Source of the DNA: Cupriavidus sp. D384
GTDB taxonomy: Bacteria; Pseudomonadota; Gammaproteobacteria; Burkholderiales; Burkholderiaceae
DNA: 64,000 nucleotides
Direction of reading: 5' to 3'
NCBI RefSeq assembly: GCF_001652915.1
Contig: NZ_BBQI01000009.1
Coordinates: 1 to 64,000 of the forward strand
Translations under genes and position numbers: made by a program
Notes under the pieces: model-generated
Database searches by the model: none
Told to the model about the DNA's origin: nothing
Seen by the model: only the letters and a program-made list of their open reading frames with translations
Shown: piece after piece, positions 19,443 to 29,544 of the stretch
Layout: every line of letters starts with the position of its first letter
Numbering within the stretch: position 1 is the stretch's first letter

Positions 19443-19634
19443 ATGGCCATGTACGAATCGGATATCACCCAGTTCCTGAAGACGCTCAAGCAGGAGCGCC
19501 CGTCGCTGGAAGCGGAGCAGCGCGAAGGCCGCGGCCTGCTGTGGGACAAGACCCCGATCGACCTTGAAGAACGCGCCCGTGCCAACGCCTCGCGCGTGGC
19601 CCAGAAGCCGTACGTCTACTCGTCCGACAACTGA
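19443..19634 (+). CDS. Small DUF3460-family protein
   Basis: This 63-aa charged soluble protein (begins MAMYESDITQFLKTLKQ) matches the short DUF3460 family of beta-proteobacteria as I recall it; no function is known. It lies directly upstream of scpA with a 28-nt gap and diverges from tamA. A TAAAAT at 19391-19396 may be its -10. ATG at 19449 is an alternative start two codons in. The conserved linkage to scpA suggests co-transcription, not necessarily shared function. Confidence 0.75.
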   Translation: MAMYESDITQFLKTLKQERPSLEAEQREGRGLLWDKTPIDLEERARANASRVAQKPYVYSSDN

Positions 19635-19662
19635 TCGGCCGGCCGTTCCGACGACCATCCCG

Positions 19663-20571
19663 ATGCATCCGAGCGATCCGCTGGACCCCGGCGCGCAGGA
19701 AAAACTGACGCTGCCCGTCGAGCTGCCCAGCGTGGCGCAGCCTGTCGGCGCCAGCGCCAATCCGGCCGATATGGTCGACGGGATGGCGTTCGCCCGCCTG
19801 TATGGCGAGCCCCTGTTCAAGCTGCCGCAGGACCTGTACATCCCGCCCGATGCGCTGGAAGTCTTCCTGGAGGCCTTCGAAGGCCCGCTTGACCTGCTGC
19901 TGTACCTGATCCGCAAGCAGAACTTCAACGTCCTGGACATTCCGATGGCCCAGGTGACGCGTCAGTATCTTTCGTACGTCGACCAGATCCGCCAGACCAA
20001 CCTGGAACTGGCGGCCGAGTACCTGCTGATGGCGGCGATGCTTATCGAGATCAAGTCGCGCATGTTGCTGCCGGTCAAGAAGGCCGACAGCGACGAAGAG
20101 GCCGAGGATCCGCGTGCCGAACTGGTGCGCCGCCTGCTGGAATACGAGCAGATGAAACTGGCCGCCCAGCGCCTGGACACCGTGCCGCAGCTGGGCCGCG
20201 ACTTCCTGCGTTCGCAGGTCTATATCGAACAGAGCCTGGTGCAGCGTTTTCCCGATGTGGAAACGGTGGACCTGCAGTCCGCCTGGGCCGACGTGCTCAA
20301 GCGCGCCAAGCTGAACCAGCACCACAAGATCTCGCGCGAGGAACTGTCCGTGCGCGAGCATATGAGCCAGATCCTGCGCCGCCTGCAGCACGCCCGCTTC
20401 ATGGAATTCAGCGAGCTGTTCGAGGACGCGATCCGCTCCGGCAAGGGCGTGCCGGTGGTGGTGGTGAACTTCATCGCCATGCTCGAGCTGTCGCGCGAGG
20501 CACTGGTCGAGATCACCCAGGCAGAGCCATTCGCACCGATTTATGTGCGATTGGCGTACACGCCGGCCTGA
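19663..20571 (+). CDS. scpA: Segregation and condensation protein A
   Basis: This is the kleisin subunit of the bacterial SMC condensin. The 302-aa protein carries the family's FEGPLDLLLYLIRKQNF stretch near residue 72 and a winged-helix C-terminus. The N-terminal 60 or so residues are Pro/Ala-rich and less conserved. The start at 19663 is the first Met outside the preceding gene. scpB is not next to it, and panC follows after 156 nt. Confidence 0.93.
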   Translation: MHPSDPLDPGAQEKLTLPVELPSVAQPVGASANPADMVDGMAFARLYGEPLFKLPQDLYIPPDALEVFLEAFEGPLDLLLYLIRKQNFNVLDIPMAQVTRQYLSYVDQIRQTNLELAAEYLLMAAMLIEIKSRMLLPVKKADSDEEAEDPRAELVRRLLEYEQMKLAAQRLDTVPQLGRDFLRSQVYIEQSLVQRFPDVETVDLQSAWADVLKRAKLNQHHKISREELSVREHMSQILRRLQHARFMEFSELFEDAIRSGKGVPVVVVNFIAMLELSREALVEITQAEPFAPIYVRLAYTPA

Positions 20572-21570
<999 letters not shown>

Positions 21571-21590
21571 AGATTCTCCGAGTGCTTGCG

Positions 21591-21616
21591 CCCCTCTCCC
21601 ACATGCAGTAGAGGGG
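21591..21616. repeat. GC-rich palindrome, copy 4
   Basis: CCCCTCT (21591-21597) pairs with AGAGGGG (21610-21616); the inner part is degenerate. It lies between the converging ends of panC and the PepSY gene. Confidence 0.65.
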
Positions 21617-21638
21617 AGCAAACCCCCGCCTCACATGC

Positions 21639-22826
21639 CTAAGCCCGCTTCAGCCGGGCTTTTTCCCGCTCCAGATGGCGCTTGTGGCCGCTGCGGCGTT
21701 TCCACCAGATCAGCACGCCAGTCACGGCAAATGCCAGCGGCATCAGGCCGAACGCGGTAATGAACGCGCGTCCGTAGGTACCGAACGCCTCGCCCGTATG
21801 CAGCGGGAACAGCCACAGGATAAAGGCGTCGCCGGACTGGGCATCGCGCGGATCCCGCGCGCCCAGCGGGCGGCCGGTGTAGGCGTCGAGCCACAGCCGC
21901 GTGGCGCCGCTGTCTGCCTGCAGTTCGCCCTCCTGACGCAACCGCACCTCGTAGGCATCGCCCGGCTTGCGCGGCAGGCTGATGCGCGTGACCTGCGCTC
22001 CCGGGAACTGCTGCTGCGCGGCCGTCATGGCCTGGGCCGGCGTGATCGCGTGGGCGCCGGCCGGCGGCGTATCGGACTGGTGCTTCACCTGCGGGCTCAC
22101 GGTCATGACCGTGCTGATGATCGGTGTCACCCATTTCGGCAGGTTCAGATACCAGCCCGAAAACGCGATGGTGGCCAGCACTGGCGCCACAAAGATGCCG
22201 CCCGCGCGATGGAAGGTGTAGAAAAAGCGCGACCACGAGCCGCCATGCGTGATCCGCACCGACTGCTTCAGCGCCCGCACCTTCATCTTGGGCCACCACA
22301 GCACCACGCCGAGCAGCACCGTGAGGAACAGCACCATCCCGGTCACGCCGATGATGGTCTTGCCCGTGTCGCCGGACAGCAGGTAGCGATGCAGGTGGAA
22401 TAGCGTCGGCATGATCTGCTGGCGCGACACCCCCGGCACGCCAAACAGGCGCTCGCCCTTCACGGCCAGCGTGATCGGGTCGATCATGACCTGCCGCGAG
22501 CGCCCGGGCATCGCCTCCGGCCCCTTGATCGGGTAGTAGGCGATGAACACGTCGTGCTCGTCGATCGGCAGCATCAGCAGGTTGGGCTTGCCGTACTTCG
22601 GATCTGCCATCAGCTTGGCCGTGACCGATTCCACGGTAGCCGCGCCCACCGGGATGCGCGTGGCCGACACCCCCTGCAACAAGTCTGGATTGAGCCACTT
22701 GTCGATGTCGTCGCGCCACGAGATCAATGTGCCGGTCAGGCTCATCATGATGAACAGCAGGCCGAAAACCAGCCCGATATAAAGGTGCAGCTTGACGAGG
22801 ACGGTACGCAGACGACCGGAGACCAT
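21639..22826 (-). CDS. PepSY-associated transmembrane protein
   Basis: This 395-aa inner-membrane protein of the PepSY-TM (PiuB-like) family has an N-terminal membrane helix (about 12-35), a periplasmic PepSY-like region, further helices near 140-165, 190-215 and 345-370, and an Arg/Lys-rich cytoplasmic tail. Relatives often sit beside siderophore receptors and have been linked to ferric reduction or iron uptake. A Fur-like palindrome about 85 nt upstream (22909-22927) fits iron control but is a weak match. Substrate is unknown. Confidence 0.85.
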   Translation of the reverse strand: MVSGRLRTVLVKLHLYIGLVFGLLFIMMSLTGTLISWRDDIDKWLNPDLLQGVSATRIPVGAATVESVTAKLMADPKYGKPNLLMLPIDEHDVFIAYYPIKGPEAMPGRSRQVMIDPITLAVKGERLFGVPGVSRQQIMPTLFHLHRYLLSGDTGKTIIGVTGMVLFLTVLLGVVLWWPKMKVRALKQSVRITHGGSWSRFFYTFHRAGGIFVAPVLATIAFSGWYLNLPKWVTPIISTVMTVSPQVKHQSDTPPAGAHAITPAQAMTAAQQQFPGAQVTRISLPRKPGDAYEVRLRQEGELQADSGATRLWLDAYTGRPLGARDPRDAQSGDAFILWLFPLHTGEAFGTYGRAFITAFGLMPLAFAVTGVLIWWKRRSGHKRHLEREKARLKRA

Positions 22827-22908
22827 TGGAGTCTTTTTTATGAAATTGCGGCGCTCGATTCACATTTTGTGTGCCTTTCACGGCCTATCTGTGCGGCAAC
22901 GCCCAAAT

Positions 22909-22927
22909 GCAAATGCGAAGAATTCGC
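22909..22927. promoter_or_regulatory. Weak Fur-box-like site
   Basis: GCAAATGCGAAGAATTCGC matches 11 of 19 positions of the classical Fur consensus by eye. It lies between the divergent PepSY and GNAT genes. Confidence 0.3.
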
Positions 22928-23002
22928 GATTCTAGCAGCGTGCCGCTAAGATCGTGGACGCGTCATTCCCTTGCGCCCATCCAGTGCCGCCCTGCCCCGC
23001 CC

Positions 23003-23557
23003 ATGCCTCTGATTGAACTGGTTCCCGCCACCCCGGCCGACGCCGACCTGCTAGCCGCCATGCATGCCGACAGCTGGCGCGACGCCTATGGTGGCCTGAT
23101 TCCGGCCGACTATCTGGAAACCTATGCCCCGGCCGAACGGCTGGCCACCTGGCGTGCCCGCATGCTGGAAGGCGCCGAGGCACCGCTGGAAGCCACCATC
23201 CTGCGCGTGAACGGGCAGCCGGCTGGCTTCTCGTGCCTGATGCCGTTGGCCGAGCCGGGGTATGGCATCTACCTGGACAATCTCCATGTGATGCAGGCGT
23301 TTCATGGACGCGGCTACGGCAAGACGCTGATGGCGCATTGCGCCACGCGTGTCGCCAGCCAGTGGCCCGGTAAGCCGTTGTTTCTTTACGTGCTGGACGG
23401 CAACACACAGGCGCGCGAGTTCTACCGGCGCCTGGGCGGCGTGGAATCCGACAGCTTCAACGATCCGTTTCCCGGCACCGACCTCATGGTCGCCATCCGC
23501 CGCGTGAGCTGGGACGACGTCGACGCACTGGTCAGCCTGCTGGCGCCGGGTCCGTAG
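23003..23557 (+). CDS. GNAT-family N-acetyltransferase
   Basis: This is a 184-aa acetyl-CoA-dependent acyltransferase of the GNAT fold. Motif A is visible as [20 protein letters not shown] with the Q/R-x-x-G-x-G pyrophosphate loop, followed by a motif B-like [20 protein letters not shown]. The start at 23003 is preceded by a weak ribosome site; earlier in-frame residues look like leader sequence. Its 3' end overlaps the convergent cobQ by 26 bp. The acceptor substrate is unknown. Confidence 0.85.
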   Translation: MPLIELVPATPADADLLAAMHADSWRDAYGGLIPADYLETYAPAERLATWRARMLEGAEAPLEATILRVNGQPAGFSCLMPLAEPGYGIYLDNLHVMQAFHGRGYGKTLMAHCATRVASQWPGKPLFLYVLDGNTQAREFYRRLGGVESDSFNDPFPGTDLMVAIRRVSWDDVDALVSLLAPGP

Positions 23558-25097
23558 CGGCCACCAGCGGCGCGAACATCGCCCGCAGGTCGAGATGCTC
23601 GGCCATGCTGCCGGCCAGCCGGTCGATCGATGCCTCGCGCAGCGCATCCAGATGCACCCCCTCGGCGCGCTCCAGCCCGGCCCAGCGCAGCAGCGCGCCG
23701 CAGGCTTCAGGATGGTCGAACAGACCGTGCACATAGGTAGCCAGCACCTGGTTGTCATCTGACACGGCGCCGTCCGGCCTGGGCGCGCGGCCCGCGTCCG
23801 CCGAACCTTCCGCCCAATCCAGCCACAGCGCGGGGCGCGCCAGCGCCGGCCCGTGCGTCACGCCCAGATGGATCTCGTACCCCTGGACCACCGCCCCCCC
23901 CGCCTCCGCTTCGAGCCTGCCGGACACCCGCCGCAATTGCTTCTCGGGCGCCAGCGTGGTCTCGAAATCGAGCAGGCCCAGCCCATCGCTGGTGCCGGCC
24001 GGCCCTTCCCGGCCGTCGGGATCGTGGATGCAACGCCCCAGCATCTGCATGCCGCCGCAGATGCCCATCAGCTTGCCGCCGTAGCGCAGGTGCCGCTGCA
24101 GCGCCTGGCGCCAGCCGTTGGCGCGCAGGAAGGCCAGGTCTGCGCGCACGCTCTTGCTGCCGGGCAGGATCACCAGGTCTGCCGGAGGAATCGGCATGCC
24201 GGGGCCAATAAACTGCAGGTCGACGTTCGGGTGCGCCCGCAGCGCGTCGAAATCGGTATGGTTTGAAATGCGCGGCAGCACCGGCACGATCACGCGCAGC
24301 ACATCGCCGTCATGGCTGGCCACCTGCGCGCTGGCGATGGCGTCCTCGGCATCGAGATGCAGCCCGTGCAGGTACGGCAGCACGCCGAACACCGGCTTGC
24401 CGGTGCGCGCCACCAGCCAGTCCAGGCCCGGCTGCAGCAGCGCGATATCGCCGCGAAAACGGTTGATGATGAAACCCTTCACGCGCGCACGCTCGGATTC
24501 GGACAGGCAGTCGAGCGTGCCCACCAGGTGCGCGAACACGCCGCCGCGATCGATATCGGCCACCAGTACCACCGGGCAGTCCACGCGCTCGGCAAAGCCC
24601 ATGTTGGCGATATCGCGGTCGCGCAGGTTCACCTCGGCGGGGCTGCCCGCGCCTTCCACCAGCACCACGCCGTACGCCTGTTTCAGACGTTCGTGGCTTT
24701 CCAGCACGGCCGCCATCGCCTGCGGCTTGTAGGCGTGATAGGCCCGCGCATCCAGGTCCATGCGCGCCCGGCCATGGATGATGACCTGGGCGCCAATGTC
24801 GCTGCTGGGCTTGAGCAGCACCGGATTCATGTCGGTATGGGGCGCCAGGCCTGCCGCCTGGGCCTGCAGCGCCTGGGCGCGCCCGATTTCGCCCCCGTCG
24901 ACGGTAACCGCACTGTTCAGCGCCATGTTCTGCGGCTTGAACGGGGCCACGGCCACGCCCGCGCGCGCCAGGATGCGGCACAGGCCGGCCACGACGGTAC
25001 TCTTGCCCGCATCGGACGTGGTGCCCTGGACCATCAGGGTGCCGCGCAGGGCACGTGCCGCAAACGGAAAGGGGTTGGCAGAAGGATCGTTTCGCAT
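23532..25097 (-). CDS. cobQ: Cobyric acid synthase
   Basis: This enzyme amidates the b, d, e and g side chains of adenosylcobyrinic acid a,c-diamide using glutamine and ATP. The 521-aa protein has an N-terminal dethiobiotin-synthetase-like ATP domain ([10 protein letters not shown] near residue 25) and a C-terminal triad glutaminase domain with the nucleophile Cys in [10 protein letters not shown]. The ATG at 25097 follows a CATAAT by only 6 nt, raising a leaderless transcript as a possibility. It diverges from cobU. Confidence 0.95.
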   Translation of the reverse strand: MRNDPSANPFPFAARALRGTLMVQGTTSDAGKSTVVAGLCRILARAGVAVAPFKPQNMALNSAVTVDGGEIGRAQALQAQAAGLAPHTDMNPVLLKPSSDIGAQVIIHGRARMDLDARAYHAYKPQAMAAVLESHERLKQAYGVVLVEGAGSPAEVNLRDRDIANMGFAERVDCPVVLVADIDRGGVFAHLVGTLDCLSESERARVKGFIINRFRGDIALLQPGLDWLVARTGKPVFGVLPYLHGLHLDAEDAIASAQVASHDGDVLRVIVPVLPRISNHTDFDALRAHPNVDLQFIGPGMPIPPADLVILPGSKSVRADLAFLRANGWRQALQRHLRYGGKLMGICGGMQMLGRCIHDPDGREGPAGTSDGLGLLDFETTLAPEKQLRRVSGRLEAEAGGAVVQGYEIHLGVTHGPALARPALWLDWAEGSADAGRAPRPDGAVSDDNQVLATYVHGLFDHPEACGALLRWAGLERAEGVHLDALREASIDRLAGSMAEHLDLRAMFAPLVAATDPAPAG

Positions 25098-25103
25098 CGC
25101 GCG

Positions 25104-25109
25104 ATTATG
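25104..25109 (-). promoter_or_regulatory. Candidate -10 of cobQ adjacent to its ATG
   Basis: CATAAT on the minus strand ends 6 nt before the cobQ ATG, so transcription would begin at or next to the start codon. No clear -35 is visible. Confidence 0.35.
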
Positions 25110-25191
25110 GCAGCAGCGCCGGGGCAACAGCACGCGGCCCGCCGGGCATGGCTCTGCAAGATCCATGCATGCGGCCGGGGGATGCGACGGC

Positions 25192-25197
25192 TACAAT
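25192..25197 (+). promoter_or_regulatory. Candidate -10 of cobU adjacent to its ATG
   Basis: TACAAT ends 7 nt before the cobU ATG, again placing the likely transcript start at the first codon. No clear -35 or ribosome site is visible. Confidence 0.35.
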
Positions 25198-25204
25198 ACG
25201 CGGG

Positions 25205-25945
25205 ATGAAGACCCACGCCCCGCCTCAGGCGCTCAATCTCTCGGCCACGTCCGAGCCGGCTTCGGCAGGCGCGGCCACGGACGCCGATCCGGCGACCGAA
25301 GCCGCCGCGCAACCGCAGGCCGGCACCGCCGCGCCGCGCGAACTGACGCTGGTGCTGGGGGGCGCGCGTTCGGGCAAAAGCCATTTTGCCGAGCAGCTGG
25401 CCACCGATCATGCGGCGCTGACGCGTGGCCCGGTCACCTACATTGCCACGGCCCGGCACGATGCCGAACAGGCCGACCAGGAAATGGAAGTCCGCATCGC
25501 GCTGCATCGCGCCCGCCGGCCGGGCGACTGGACGCTGGTGGAAGAGCCGGTCCATCTGGCCGATGCGCTCTACGCCCATGCACGCCACGACGGCTGCATC
25601 CTGGTGGATTGCATGACGCTGTGGCTCAACAACCTCGTCTTCGGTGAACACCGCGATTATCCGGAACACGGCGTCATCACCCCGCCTCCGGCCTTTACCG
25701 AGGAAATCGACGCGCTGATGACGGCGCTGCCAATGCTGCCCGGCCATGTGATCCTGGTGTCGAACGAAATTGGCTTCGGCGTGGTGCCGATGGGCGCCAT
25801 CACGCGCTTCTACGTCGACGAACTGGGCCGCCTGAACCAGAAGCTGGCCGCCGCCGCGGATCGCGTGCGACTGCTGGTCGCCGGCATCCCGGTATCGATC
25901 AAGGACCCCGCTCCGTCCCAGGCACGCGGCAGCCACACACGATGA
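25205..25945 (+). CDS. cobU: Adenosylcobinamide kinase / cobinamide-phosphate guanylyltransferase
   Basis: This bifunctional enzyme phosphorylates adenosylcobinamide and adds GMP to give adenosylcobinamide-GDP for lower-loop assembly. The P-loop GGARSGKS is at 52-59, and VSNEIGFGVVP is the family motif near residue 185. At 246 aa it is longer than usual because of an Ala-rich N-terminal extension of about 45 residues with no closer Met to start from. The gene is first in cobU-cbiB-cobD-btuF; its stop overlaps the cbiB start. Confidence 0.93.
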   Translation: MKTHAPPQALNLSATSEPASAGAATDADPATEAAAQPQAGTAAPRELTLVLGGARSGKSHFAEQLATDHAALTRGPVTYIATARHDAEQADQEMEVRIALHRARRPGDWTLVEEPVHLADALYAHARHDGCILVDCMTLWLNNLVFGEHRDYPEHGVITPPPAFTEEIDALMTALPMLPGHVILVSNEIGFGVVPMGAITRFYVDELGRLNQKLAAAADRVRLLVAGIPVSIKDPAPSQARGSHTR

Positions 25946-26931
25946 TCATGCTGTCCTGGCCAGCCTGCGTGGCGGCCGCACTTGCCGGCGTGCTGCTGGA
26001 CCGCTGGCTTGGCGAGCCGCGCCGCTGGCACCCGCTGATCGGGTTTGGCCGCGTCGCGTCGGCCGTCGCCAACCGTCTCAATCGTCCCGAACGCAGTGCC
26101 GTGCGCCAGCGCGTGGCCGGCCTGGCCGCGTGGTCGCTGGTGGTGCTCGGCCCTGCCGCGCTGGCCGCCTGGCTGGTGGCACTGGCGGCCGATGTCCATC
26201 CGCTGCTGGCCTGGGCGCTGCACGCGGCGGCGCTCTACTTCGCGCTGGGCGCCTGCAGCCTGACGCAACACATCGCACCGATTGCCGATGCGCTATCGCG
26301 CAATGACCTGCCCGCCGCGCGCACGCTGACGGCCCGCATCGTGTCGCGCGACACGGCCGACGCCGATGCCGAGGCACTGGCGCGCGCCGCCTGCGAATCG
26401 GCGCTGGAAAACGGCAACGATGCCATCTTCGGCGCGCTGTTCTGGTTCCTGGTCGGCGGCGCGCCAGCCGTGATCATGTTCCGGCTGGCAAATACGCTCG
26501 ATGCCATGTGGGGATACCGCACGCCGCGCTGGGAAATGTTCGGCTGGGCCGCGGCCCGTATCGACGATGTGCTGAACCTGGTGCCGGCGCGGCTGACCGC
26601 GCTGTCGTACGCACTGCTGGGCGCTACCGCGCAGGCGATGCGGTGCTGGCGCACGCAGGCTCCAGGCTGGTCGAGCCCGAACGCCGGCCCCGTGATGGCC
26701 GCCGGCGCCGGCGCGGTGGGCGTGGCACTGGGCGGCGGCGCGCGCTACCACGGCGAGTGGGAAGAACGCCCGCCGCTGGGCATCGGCGACGCACCACGCG
26801 CCGCACACGTCCACGCGTGCCTGCGGCTCGTGCAACGCACGCTGTGGCTGTGGCTCGGCTTGGCGATGCTGAGCGTGCCGCTGCTGTCGATGTGGGTCTC
26901 GGGATCGCCCTCGAAATGGGGGGCAGCATGA
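25942..26931 (+). CDS. cbiB: Adenosylcobinamide-phosphate synthase
   Basis: This integral membrane enzyme attaches aminopropanol (or its phosphate) to adenosylcobyric acid. The 329-aa protein has several hydrophobic segments and the family stretches LLDRWLGEPRRWHPLIGFG near residue 18 and NTLDAMWGYR near residue 185. The first ATG overlaps the cobU stop (ATGA); the ATG at 25948 is an alternative. Its own stop overlaps the next start in the same way. Confidence 0.93.
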   Translation: MIMLSWPACVAAALAGVLLDRWLGEPRRWHPLIGFGRVASAVANRLNRPERSAVRQRVAGLAAWSLVVLGPAALAAWLVALAADVHPLLAWALHAAALYFALGACSLTQHIAPIADALSRNDLPAARTLTARIVSRDTADADAEALARAACESALENGNDAIFGALFWFLVGGAPAVIMFRLANTLDAMWGYRTPRWEMFGWAAARIDDVLNLVPARLTALSYALLGATAQAMRCWRTQAPGWSSPNAGPVMAAGAGAVGVALGGGARYHGEWEERPPLGIGDAPRAAHVHACLRLVQRTLWLWLGLAMLSVPLLSMWVSGSPSKWGAA

Positions 26932-27956
26932 GCAGCAGCCCGGTGCCGATCCGCCACGGCGGCAACCTGCTGGCGGCCGTGCGCCGCTACGGCCGCGCGG
27001 CGGAAGACTGGCTCGACCTGTCCACCGGCATCAATCCGGCGGGCTATCCGGTCCCCGCGCTGCCCGCCGACGCCTGGCAGCGGTTGCCGCAGGACGACGA
27101 CGGCCTGGCGGAAATTGCCGCGCAGGCCTACGGTGCGCCGCACGCGTTGCCCGTGGCCGGCTCGCAGGCGGCCATCCGCACGCTGCCCACGTTGTTGCGC
27201 CCGGGGCGCGTGGGCATTGCCGCGCTGGGCTACAGCGAATATGCGCCCGCCTTCGCGCTGGCCGGGCACACGGTGGTACCGCTCGACGAGCGCGATTTCG
27301 CGCGCGACGACTTGCCTGCCGGGCTCGACCATCTGGTCGTCGTCAATCCGAACAATCCGACCGCACGGCTGCTCTCCGCCGGGCAGTTGCTCCGCTGGCA
27401 TGCAAGACTGACGACGCTGATCGTCGACGAAGCGTTTCTCGACGGCACCACGGCGGCGTCGCTGGCCGCGCACACCGGCTTGCCGGGGCTGGTGGTGTTG
27501 CGGTCGATCGGCAAGTTCTACGGGCTGGCGGGCATGCGCTGTGGCTTCGTGCTGGCCGCGCCCGATCTGCTCGATGCACTGTCACACCGGCTTGGACACT
27601 GGACGGTCTCCGGGCCCGCCCGGGCCGTGGCGCGGCTGGTGCTGGCCGACACCACCTGGCAGGCAGCCACCCGCACGGCCCTGCATCGGCAGGGGCAACG
27701 ACTGGCGATACTGCTACGCGACCATGGGCTTGCGCCGGTATCGCAGCCGCTGTTCAGCTGGGTGCCCGAAGTCCATGCCCCCGCGCTGCACGATGCGCTG
27801 GCACAGCAAGGCGTCTGGACGCGCCTGTTCGACGCCGCAGGCGGCTGTCCGGCCAGCCTGCGCCTGGGCCTGCCGCCAGACAACGATGCCGCGTGGCAGC
27901 GGCTTGATGCGGCATTGACCACCGCACTGGCTGCCGTACCGCATTCCACCCTCTGA
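26928..27956 (+). CDS. cobD: Threonine-phosphate decarboxylase (CobD/CobC type)
   Basis: This PLP enzyme of the class I/II aminotransferase fold makes (R)-1-amino-2-propanol phosphate from L-threonine phosphate for the corrinoid side chain. PLP-site residues are visible: NPNNP (140-144), D167 in VDEAF and the Schiff-base lysine K196 in SIGKFYGLAG. The length is 342 aa. The start overlaps the cbiB stop (ATGA) and the product is used by CbiB, so gene order matches pathway order. It is called cobC in some naming schemes. Confidence 0.92.
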   Translation: MSSSPVPIRHGGNLLAAVRRYGRAAEDWLDLSTGINPAGYPVPALPADAWQRLPQDDDGLAEIAAQAYGAPHALPVAGSQAAIRTLPTLLRPGRVGIAALGYSEYAPAFALAGHTVVPLDERDFARDDLPAGLDHLVVVNPNNPTARLLSAGQLLRWHARLTTLIVDEAFLDGTTAASLAAHTGLPGLVVLRSIGKFYGLAGMRCGFVLAAPDLLDALSHRLGHWTVSGPARAVARLVLADTTWQAATRTALHRQGQRLAILLRDHGLAPVSQPLFSWVPEVHAPALHDALAQQGVWTRLFDAAGGCPASLRLGLPPDNDAAWQRLDAALTTALAAVPHSTL

Positions 27957-28858
27957 TGATTCCGATGAAGGCCACCTTCCTGCTCGCCGCGGCGCTGCTC
28001 GCCAGCCCCTGTGTCCACGCTGCCGTCACCGTTACCGACGACGCCGGCCAGACCGTCACGCTGGCCCAGCCCGCGCGGCGCATCGTCTCGCTGGCACCGC
28101 ATGTGACCGAACTGATCTACGCGGCTGGCGGCGGCGATCGCATCGTCGGCACGGTCAGCTACAGCGACTACCCGCCGCAGGCGCGCGACATTCCGCGCGT
28201 GGGCGACAACAAGGCCCTGGACCTGGAGCGCATTGCCGCGCTCAAGCCCGACCTGATCGTGGTCTGGCGTCACGGCAACGCGCAGAAACAGACCGACCGC
28301 CTGCGCGCGCTGGGCATGCCGCTGTTCTACAGCGAGCCGCGCCGCCTGGAGTCCATCGCGGAAAATCTTGAAAAGCTCGGCACGTTGATGGGCACCGAGG
28401 CCGTTGCCACCCGTGCTGCCGCCGACTTCCGCCAGCAGGTGTCGTCGCTGCGCAAGACCTATGCCGATCGCCCGCCCGTGACGGTGTTCTATCAGGTGTG
28501 GCAACAGCCGCTGATGACGCTGAACGGCCAGCACCTGGTCAGCGACCTGCTGACAATGTGCGGCGGCCGCAACCTGTTCGCGAAGGAGACCCCGCTGGTG
28601 CCCACCGTGTCGGTCGAGGCAGTGGTGGCTGGCAACCCGGAGGTCATGCTGACGGCGGGCATGGGCGCCACGCGCCCTGACAAGCCGCTGGCGGACTTTG
28701 CGATGTGGGAAAAGTGGAAGCAGGTCACCGCCGTGGCGCGCAACAACCTGTTCATCATCGACGGCGACCTGGTCAACCGTGCGGGCCCGCGCGTGGTGAA
28801 CGGCGCGGCGGAAATCTGCAAGGATCTCGATCTCGCGCGGTCGCGGCGGGGGAAGTGA
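27956..28858 (+). CDS. btuF: Cobalamin-binding periplasmic protein
   Basis: This is the periplasmic substrate-binding component for vitamin B12 import. The 300-aa protein has a signal peptide ending near HA-AVTV and the type III binding-protein fold, with RIVSLAPHVTELIYAAGGGD near residue 42. The first ATG overlaps the cobD stop; ATG at 27965 gives a more typical signal. Its ABC partners btuC and btuD are in the facing operon near 32-34 kb, so the transporter is split over two convergent transcripts. Confidence 0.9.
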   Translation: MIPMKATFLLAAALLASPCVHAAVTVTDDAGQTVTLAQPARRIVSLAPHVTELIYAAGGGDRIVGTVSYSDYPPQARDIPRVGDNKALDLERIAALKPDLIVVWRHGNAQKQTDRLRALGMPLFYSEPRRLESIAENLEKLGTLMGTEAVATRAAADFRQQVSSLRKTYADRPPVTVFYQVWQQPLMTLNGQHLVSDLLTMCGGRNLFAKETPLVPTVSVEAVVAGNPEVMLTAGMGATRPDKPLADFAMWEKWKQVTAVARNNLFIIDGDLVNRAGPRVVNGAAEICKDLDLARSRRGK

Positions 28859-28910
28859 TCAGCCTGAGACGGCAGATCACCGGAAGGGAATGGCTGTTCC
28901 GCTGGGATGC

Positions 28911-28951
28911 CTCCCTCTCCCGCTGCGCGGGAGACCGGCTGAGGGAGAGGG
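28911..28951. repeat. GC-rich palindrome, copy 5
   Basis: CCCTCTCCC (28913-28921) pairs with GGGAGAGGG (28943-28951), with an inner CCCGC/GCGGG. It lies between the converging ends of btuF and cobC. Confidence 0.7.
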
Positions 28952-28962
28952 CGTGCCGTCGA

Positions 28963-29544
28963 TCAGCCCGTCACGCGATTCCACCACCCCAGCCTGGGCG
29001 CGCCATCACCCAGGGTGAACTTGCAGGTGGCGCCGAAGCCGAGCGACCAGTGCAGCGTCTGCGCCAGCGTGATGCCCAGCCAGTGCGCGGCCAGCATGCG
29101 CATCGGCCCGGCGTGCGTCACCACCCATAGCCGCGCGCCAGAGCCGGCATCGAGCGCATCGGCCCACTCGGCCACGCGCGCCATGACCTGAGCCGGGGTT
29201 TCGCCGCCGTGGGGGCAGGCACCCATCAGGTCGGCCGCCCACAGATCCAGTGCATCGCGCGGAATCTCGGCCCAGGGCTGCCCTTCCCACGTACCAAAAT
29301 CCATCTCGCGCAGGCGCGGCTCTATATCGGCGGCCGGCAGGTCCGGCATGCAGGCGATCAGTTGCGCGGCGGTGTCGCGGGCGCGCAGCGCGGGGCTGGT
29401 CACGATGCGATGCGGCAGTGCCAGGCCGGCAACCACCCGCGCCGGGTCTGGCGTCACCGGCGTCGTCAGCGCCAGGTCGAGGCTGCCATAGCAGATGCCC
29501 ACCGCCACCTCGGGCCGTGCGTGGCGAATTAGTAGAACTTCCAT
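28963..29544 (-). CDS. cobC: Histidine phosphatase, probable alpha-ribazole phosphatase
   Basis: This phosphoglycerate-mutase-fold phosphatase probably removes the phosphate from alpha-ribazole phosphate (or adenosylcobalamin phosphate). The catalytic RHA motif is at 7-9 with H8 as nucleophile, and the second histidine is H144 in VVTHAGPMR. The 193-aa length is normal. The start at 29544 overlaps the 3' end of cobS by 16 bp, and the gene closes the riboswitch-controlled operon. Family members have varied substrates; the B12 role rests on context. Confidence 0.85.
   Translation of the reverse strand: MEVLLIRHARPEVAVGICYGSLDLALTTPVTPDPARVVAGLALPHRIVTSPALRARDTAAQLIACMPDLPAADIEPRLREMDFGTWEGQPWAEIPRDALDLWAADLMGACPHGGETPAQVMARVAEWADALDAGSGARLWVVTHAGPMRMLAAHWLGITLAQTLHWSLGFGATCKFTLGDGAPRLGWWNRVTG

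Noticed and set aside
25098..25204. A second cobalamin riboswitch between cobQ and cobU
   Set aside because: The 107-bp interval lacks the B12 box and the conserved CCCCGCAACNGTAAG-type core, and is too short.
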